Below, one piece after another: positions 5,841-10,783 of a stretch of 10,783 bases of DNA. The notes under the pieces are model-generated. The model worked only from the letters and a program-made list of their open reading frames with translations, made no database searches and was not told where the DNA came from. Every line of letters begins with the position of its first letter. Position 1 is the stretch's first letter. Source of the stretch: Bacteroidota bacterium (GTDB taxonomy: Bacteria; Bacteroidota; Bacteroidia; Bacteroidales; Prolixibacteraceae); the NCBI GenBank assembly GCA_030695265.1, contig JAUYTA010000591.1, positions 1 to 10,783 on the forward strand, given 5' to 3'. Position numbers and translations under genes: made by a program.

Positions 5841-8800
5841 ATGAAAAAAAATTGTGAAACCGAGATAGACCAGTTCCGGTCTATCTTTAAAAAAGCATTA
5901 CTTGCTATGAAATTAACAGCAGTCATCTTTTTAATTTCGACCTTTAGCCTGCTGGCTGTCGGTACCTATTCGCAAAATACGCGGATAAGCCTGAACTTGA
6001 AGAATGTACAAATTAAAGATGTACTTCAAAAAATAGAGAGTAACACTGAATACTTTTTCATCTACAACAATCAGTTTGTTGATGTCGACAAGTCAGTTTC
6101 TATTTCTGCCGAAAATCAAAAGGTTATAGATGTTTTAACCAAACTTTTTAGAGATCAGGAGGTTGAGTTTCAGGTAACCGATCGGAAAATTGTAATTGCG
6201 CCATCATTTATGGGCAATGTGCAACAGCAAAGAACGGTTTCAGGGAAAGTGACCGACTCCTCTAATTCTCCTCTTCCTGGCGTTTCGGTAGTAATAAAAG
6301 GAACAACCAACGGAACAATTACTGATGGAAACGGCAGTTATTTAATTTCCAATGTTCCTGAAAATGCAATTGTGCAATTTTCGTTTGTGGGAATGAAGGG
6401 GCAGGAAGTTGTTGTTGATGGAAAAACAACAGTGAATGTGAAAATGGAAGAAGAAACTGTTGGAATTGAAGAGGTTGTGGCTGTAGGATATGGCACCCAG
6501 CGTAAGAAGGACCTGACTGGTTCAGTTGCGGTTGTAAAAGCGAGTGATTTGCGTTCGTTGCCGGTTCCTAGTATTAGCGATGCATTACAGGGTCGTGCTG
6601 CCGGTGTCCAGGTAATTACTTCAGGAAAACCGGGTGATGATGCAACTTTCAGAATTCGTGGAACAGGAACAATCAACAACAGTAATCCACTGATTGTTAT
6701 TGACGGATTACCTGTTTCCAGCGGACTGAACCAACTGAACATGGACGATGTGGAATCACTTCAGGTATTAAAAGATGCATCGGCCACAGCTATTTATGGA
6801 TCGCGTGGCGCCAATGGAGTTGTAATTGTAACCACCAAACGTGGCACAGCCGGACAGTCGCAGGTAAATTTCAACTATTCTTATGGAGCGCAACAAGCTA
6901 CCAACTTGATTGATGTACTTGACGCCTCTCAATTTGCTGCCCTGCACAACGATATTCTATCCAATGCAGGTGTAACGGAAAACCCAGCTTATGCAAATCC
7001 GGAAAGTTTGGGTAGTGGAACCAACTGGCTGGGAGAATTTTTCAGAACTGCACCGATGCAAAACTATTCAGTATCTTATTCGGGCAGCAGCGAAAAAACA
7101 AATTACTATGTTTCAGGAAACTACTATGACCAGCAAGGTATCGTAATCAATACCGGCTTCAAACGTTATACTTTTCAGTTGAATACAGACAGTAAGGTGA
7201 CCTCCAGACTAAAATTGGGGAATAGCCTGACATTGAACAATGATTTGAAAACAAGCGGTGATTACAGTATTCGTAACGCAATGCTTGCTTTACCTACCCA
7301 ACCGGTTTTCAGGGCCAATGGCAATTATTCGGGCCCGATAGCCCAGCCAATTTATGATGGCGACATCACCAATCCGGTCGGTGCTGCCAAAATGGTAGAG
7401 AATGCAACAAAGGGTTATAACCTGATGGGTTCTGTTTTTGGAGAACTAGACATTTATAAGGGTCTGAAATTTAAATCGACTTTTGGACTTCAGGCAAATT
7501 TTTGGGATTCACGAACATGGAGCCCTAAATTTCAATGGGATACGAGTAAAAAAGAAAATTCGTATCTGGGTCAGCGATACAATAAAAACCTGACCTGGGT
7601 GTGGGACAATACCTTTACTTATGAACGAACTTCAGGGAAACACCGTTTTGGAGTAATGGCGGGTACCAGCGCTCAGGAAAACCGGTATAATTTCATGAAC
7701 GGTTCTGTTCAGAATTTTGCGAGCGACAACACTCAACAGTTGGGCAACGGAACACAGCAACCCACAGTAAGTGGAAACACAGAAAGTTGGGCTCTATTCT
7801 CGTACATGGGACGTTTGAATTATGCTTTTGCCGACAAATATCTGGTAACCACAACCGTTCGTCGGGATGGTTCGTCACGTTTTGGTGAAGGCAATAAATA
7901 TGGCATTTTCCCTTCCGCTTCGTTGGCCTGGCGTATCTCGGAGGAAGATTTTTTTAAAAATATCAGTTTCATCAATGATTTGAAAATTCGCGCAGGTTAT
8001 GGCGTAACCGGAAACCAGGAGATTGGTAATTACTCATTTGCTTCAAACCTCAACACGATCAAGTATAACTTTAACAACAATGTAGTTTCAGCAGTGGTGC
8101 CCGCAGTAATGCCCAATCCATCAGTACAATGGGAAGAACAAGAGCAGGCAAACATCGGATTCGACGCCACTGTGTTCAATCAAAGGGTTGATGTGACAGT
8201 GGATGCTTACCTGAAAAAAACCAACAAAATGCTGGTTCCGATGTCAGTCCCGGTTTCTACCGGATATTCCGATGTCTATGTTCCCTCAATTAATGCAGGG
8301 AAAATGGAAAATAAGGGTGTTGAAGTCACCGTTAATTCCAGAAACCTGACCGGAAACCTGACATGGAATACCTCATTTAATGTATCGTTCAATCAGAATA
8401 AGGTGATGAGCATTAACGATACCATTCCGATGTCGAGCGGAAGTATTGGATTGAACCAGAACCTGGCCTTAATTCAGGCCGGACAGCCAATTCATTTCTT
8501 CTACGGATTTAAAACCGACGGTATTTTCCAGTCGCAGGAGGAAGTTGACAGTCATGCCGTTCAGGTTCCGGGGAACGACCCAAACAGCCGTACATCGGCG
8601 GGAGATATCCGATTCGTGGATTTGAACAACGATGGAGTAATTAACGATAAAGACCGTACCTATCTGGGAAATCCAAACCCGACTTTTATTTTCGCACTGA
8701 ACAACAGTTTTTCCTTTCAGGGATTCGATTTGAGCATTTTTCTTCAGGGAATTGCCGGAAATGAAGTATGCAATGCCAACCGTTTCTGGAGCGAAGCGAT

Positions 8801-9158
8801 GGCCGTTGCGCAAAACCAGACCACCGAAACGCTGAACCGCTGGACTGGTTCCGGAACGAGCAATACCATGCCAAGAGCGGTTTTTAACGATCCAAATAAA
8901 AATACCAGGCCTTCAGACCGTTATATCGAAGACGGATCGTACCTGAGGATTAAAAACCTAACCCTGGGTTATACGATTCCCAAACTGCTGATGAAAAAGG
9001 CGCACATCACTTCTGCCAGATTGTATGTTTCTGCTCAGAACCTCTACACGTTCACCAAATACAAAGGGTTCGACCCTGAGATAGGTGCAGGTGGCATCGA
9101 TAACAATGTTTATCCTGTAACGCGGACATTTACCATTGGTGTTAATCTTGGACTCTAA
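5841..9158 (+). CDS. SusC/RagA-like TonB-dependent transporter with STN signalling domain
   Basis: This 1105-residue outer-membrane transporter imports glycan fragments or similar nutrients using TonB energy. The signal peptide covers about residues 18-45 (hydrophobic MKLTAVIFLISTFSLLAVG, then YSQ). The STN (secretin and TonB N-terminus) domain at about 47-122 includes LKNVQIKDVLQKI and YFFIYNNQFV; this is the periplasmic module that signals to FecR. A carboxypeptidase-regulatory-like domain follows at about 132-203 (VSGKVTDSSNSPLPGVSV). EEVVAVGYGTQ at 210-220 is the SusC signature preceding the plug, which runs to TTKRG at 331-335 and includes IRGTGTINNSNPLIVIDG and AIYGSRGANGV. The rest is the 22-strand-type barrel, ending in the usual RTFTIGVNLGL strand. 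Length is normal for STN-bearing SusC proteins and no frameshift is seen. The SusD partner starts 19 bases downstream. The substrate cannot be read from the sequence. Confidence 0.97.
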   Translation: MKKNCETEIDQFRSIFKKALLAMKLTAVIFLISTFSLLAVGTYSQNTRISLNLKNVQIKDVLQKIESNTEYFFIYNNQFVDVDKSVSISAENQKVIDVLTKLFRDQEVEFQVTDRKIVIAPSFMGNVQQQRTVSGKVTDSSNSPLPGVSVVIKGTTNGTITDGNGSYLISNVPENAIVQFSFVGMKGQEVVVDGKTTVNVKMEEETVGIEEVVAVGYGTQRKKDLTGSVAVVKASDLRSLPVPSISDALQGRAAGVQVITSGKPGDDATFRIRGTGTINNSNPLIVIDGLPVSSGLNQLNMDDVESLQVLKDASATAIYGSRGANGVVIVTTKRGTAGQSQVNFNYSYGAQQATNLIDVLDASQFAALHNDILSNAGVTENPAYANPESLGSGTNWLGEFFRTAPMQNYSVSYSGSSEKTNYYVSGNYYDQQGIVINTGFKRYTFQLNTDSKVTSRLKLGNSLTLNNDLKTSGDYSIRNAMLALPTQPVFRANGNYSGPIAQPIYDGDITNPVGAAKMVENATKGYNLMGSVFGELDIYKGLKFKSTFGLQANFWDSRTWSPKFQWDTSKKENSYLGQRYNKNLTWVWDNTFTYERTSGKHRFGVMAGTSAQENRYNFMNGSVQNFASDNTQQLGNGTQQPTVSGNTESWALFSYMGRLNYAFADKYLVTTTVRRDGSSRFGEGNKYGIFPSASLAWRISEEDFFKNISFINDLKIRAGYGVTGNQEIGNYSFASNLNTIKYNFNNNVVSAVVPAVMPNPSVQWEEQEQANIGFDATVFNQRVDVTVDAYLKKTNKMLVPMSVPVSTGYSDVYVPSINAGKMENKGVEVTVNSRNLTGNLTWNTSFNVSFNQNKVMSINDTIPMSSGSIGLNQNLALIQAGQPIHFFYGFKTDGIFQSQEEVDSHAVQVPGNDPNSRTSAGDIRFVDLNNDGVINDKDRTYLGNPNPTFIFALNNSFSFQGFDLSIFLQGIAGNEVCNANRFWSEAMAVAQNQTTETLNRWTGSGTSNTMPRAVFNDPNKNTRPSDRYIEDGSYLRIKNLTLGYTIPKLLMKKAHITSARLYVSAQNLYTFTKYKGFDPEIGAGGIDNNVYPVTRTFTIGVNLGL

Positions 9159-9177
9159 CCTTTTAAAACGAAAAACA

Positions 9178-10653
9178 ATGAAACTCAAAAAATATTTTTC
9201 AATAGCGGTACTTGCCTTACTGGTTTTTGCGTGCAGCGAAGACTTTCTTTCCAAATCTCCGGAAGATTCAATCAATACTTCCAACTTTTTTCAGACCGAA
9301 ACTGATGCGGTAACTGCGATTAATGGGGCTTACCAGCCTTTGCAGTGGCCGAAACTGTATAACATGCGCATTTGGACAACCGATATTATGGCCGGAAACA
9401 GCATTGTTGGAGCGGGCGGCGGAACCGATGGAATTGAAACACAGGATGAGGCAAATTTTGTAACTGCTTCCGACAACCAGGGCGTTTTGGATTTATGGCG
9501 TGGTCCATGGCCAGGCATCCTAAGGTGCAATATCATTTTGCAAAAAGTTCCTGAAATGACTATCAGCGAAAAAGTGAAAAACAGGGTACTTGGCGAAGCT
9601 TACTTTTTGCGCGCACACTATTATTTTATCCTGGTGCGGTTTTTTGGCGATGTACCGTTAACCCTGAAACCCGTTGAACCGGGAGATGACCTTCGTCCTT
9701 TCAGAACTCCTAAGGCTGATGTGTACAAACAAATCATTTCAGACCTGAATCAGGCAATTACTTTATTGCCTCCGAAAGAGCAATATACAGGCAATGATGT
9801 TGGACGCGCCTCCAAAGGATCGGCTGCAGGGATGCTGGCCAAAGTGTACCTGACCTTGGGCGATTGGCAAAAAGTTGTTGATTTATGCGATCAGGTAAAG
9901 AGTTTGGGATATTCGTTAAACGCCAACTATGGCGATAACTTTAGTTCATCAACCGAGAATTCCAAAGAATCGCTGTTCGAAATTCAGTACGTAAGCGATG
10001 CCGGTATGGGCTTTTGGGACAACGAGAACCAGGCATCATGGCTTAGCACATTTACCGGACCGCGCGGTTCAGACTTGGTTGCAGGCGGTTGGGGGTGGAA
10101 CCAACCTACCCAGGAATTTATAAATTCATACGAGTCTGGCGATTTACGTAAGGATGTTACAACGTTTTATGAAGGCTGTCCTAAATTCGATGGTAAGGAT
10201 TACAAAAAATCATGGTCAATGACCGGATTCAATCTTCGTAAGTTTTTAGTCCCTTTATCAGCGGTGTCCTCATACGACAACAGTCCGCTGAATTTTCCGG
10301 TATTGCGTTATGCCGATGTGTTACTCATGAAAGCTGAGGCATTAAATGAACTTAATCGCACCGCCGAAGCTGTCGCACCGCTGAACGAAGTTCGCACACG
10401 CGCTGGTTTAGGAAATGTGACAGGCCTGGCAAAAGATGCATTTCGCCTAAAGGTGTTGAGCGAACGCCGCATGGAGCTGGCATTCGAAGGACAACGGTGG
10501 TTTGATCTTATCCGGGTAAATAACGGGCAATATGGTATTGACTTTCTGAAATCAATTGGAAAATCGAACATGAGCTCGAAATTTTTACTGTTTCCGGTTC
10601 CTCAAAAGGAGCGGGATGCCAATCCTAACCTGACACAAAATACTGGTTATTAA
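9178..10653 (+). CDS. SusD/RagB-like surface glycan-binding lipoprotein
   Basis: This 491-residue lipoprotein caps the SusC barrel on the cell surface and binds substrate. A type II signal peptide (MKLKKYFSIAVLALLVFAC) places the lipidated cysteine at residue 19, followed by the acidic SED typical of surface-exported Bacteroidota lipoproteins. The N-terminal SusD region begins with FLSKSPEDSINTSNFF and contains the TPR-like GEAYFLRAHYYF helix at 139-150 with FFGDVPL shortly after. The C-terminal RagB/SusD domain has DVLLMKAEALNEL from residue 380, SERRMELAFEGQRWFDLIR at 428-446, and the family ending FPVPQKERDANPNLTQNTGY. I chose the ATG at 9178 because it begins the lipoprotein signal; the frame stays open upstream to 9136, but that text overlaps the end of susC. 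The two genes are surely one operon. Confidence 0.97.
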   Translation: MKLKKYFSIAVLALLVFACSEDFLSKSPEDSINTSNFFQTETDAVTAINGAYQPLQWPKLYNMRIWTTDIMAGNSIVGAGGGTDGIETQDEANFVTASDNQGVLDLWRGPWPGILRCNIILQKVPEMTISEKVKNRVLGEAYFLRAHYYFILVRFFGDVPLTLKPVEPGDDLRPFRTPKADVYKQIISDLNQAITLLPPKEQYTGNDVGRASKGSAAGMLAKVYLTLGDWQKVVDLCDQVKSLGYSLNANYGDNFSSSTENSKESLFEIQYVSDAGMGFWDNENQASWLSTFTGPRGSDLVAGGWGWNQPTQEFINSYESGDLRKDVTTFYEGCPKFDGKDYKKSWSMTGFNLRKFLVPLSAVSSYDNSPLNFPVLRYADVLLMKAEALNELNRTAEAVAPLNEVRTRAGLGNVTGLAKDAFRLKVLSERRMELAFEGQRWFDLIRVNNGQYGIDFLKSIGKSNMSSKFLLFPVPQKERDANPNLTQNTGY

Positions 10654-10688
10654 TTCCTGTTTAAACGATATTTAAAATATAGAAACAC

Positions 10689-10783
10689 ATGAAAAATCTA
10701 AATATAAAGCGCATTTTCATGCAGAATGCCAGACAATTATACTCCGGAATTGGATTGATAGCTGCCTTCTTCCTGCTGCTATC
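10689..10783 (+). CDS. Start of an unrecognised exported protein, cut off by window edge
   Basis: An ATG 35 bases after the susD stop opens a frame that runs to the window end (31 codons plus two bases). The translation starts MKNLNIKRIF and then has a hydrophobic stretch GIGLIAAFFLLL at residues 20-31, fitting the beginning of a Sec or lipoprotein signal peptide. Upstream is A-rich (ATAGAAACAC), as for other starts here. No terminator is seen in the 35-base gap, so it is probably the third gene of the susCD operon. Genes in this position usually encode a further surface glycan-binding lipoprotein or a glycoside hydrolase, but nothing in these residues identifies which. Confidence 0.6.
   Translation, partial: MKNLNIKRIFMQNARQLYSGIGLIAAFFLLL

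Noticed and set aside
9136..9177. Upstream ATG extending susD by 14 residues into the end of susC
   Set aside because: The extra residues would precede a complete lipoprotein signal peptide that starts at the ATG at 9178, which also has the A-rich leader typical of this genome.
10661..10668. GTTTAAAC palindrome after susD
   Set aside because: An eight-base palindrome in A+T-rich sequence is too short to be a supported terminator or operator, and there is no U-tract.

Overview
This window looks like chromosomal DNA of a Bacteroidota bacterium, most likely of the Prolixibacteraceae/Marinilabiliales kind. The case rests on a SusC/SusD outer-membrane pair led by a FecI-type ECF sigma factor and a FecR-type anti-sigma factor, on A-rich leaders without Shine-Dalgarno sequences, and on the menaquinone-type genes at the left. 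The family assignments are firm. The lineage below phylum is an impression from sequence style, not a tested placement.

Left part, minus strand (positions 1-3497): transcription runs leftward through a secreted GH36-like glycoside hydrolase with a twin-arginine-type signal, then a hotdog-fold acyl-CoA thioesterase of the YdiI/MenI type, then an isochorismate synthase (MenF) cut off by the window edge. The last two overlap by 11 bases and probably serve menaquinone synthesis: MenF opens the pathway and the thioesterase could release 1,4-dihydroxy-2-naphthoate from its CoA ester. The hydrolase ends 95 bases upstream of the thioesterase and has no obvious link to menaquinone.

Middle (3498-3970): a 473-base divergent spacer with no convincing gene. 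It contains a cluster of short, imperfect, palindrome-bearing repeats in direct and inverted orientation, resembling a dispersed intergenic repeat, and one possible Bacteroidota -7 promoter element just before the sigma factor gene.

Right part, plus strand (3971-10783): ECF sigma factor, FecR anti-sigma factor, a spacer with a strong hairpin, a SusC-like TonB-dependent transporter with an N-terminal STN signalling domain, a SusD-like surface lipoprotein, and the first 31 codons of another gene with a hydrophobic N-terminus. This is a substrate-responsive nutrient uptake locus. The expected flow is: glycan fragment bound by SusD and SusC; STN domain contacts FecR in the periplasm; FecR frees or activates the sigma factor; the sigma factor drives susCD and downstream genes. 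The divergently transcribed GH36-like enzyme may supply or process the substrate, which would suggest an alpha-galactoside-type glycan, but that link is positional inference only.

I found no undescribed system with strong support. The items most worth a second look are the repeat cluster at 3643-3809, the paired hairpins between fecR and susC, and the divergent secreted GH36-like enzyme.
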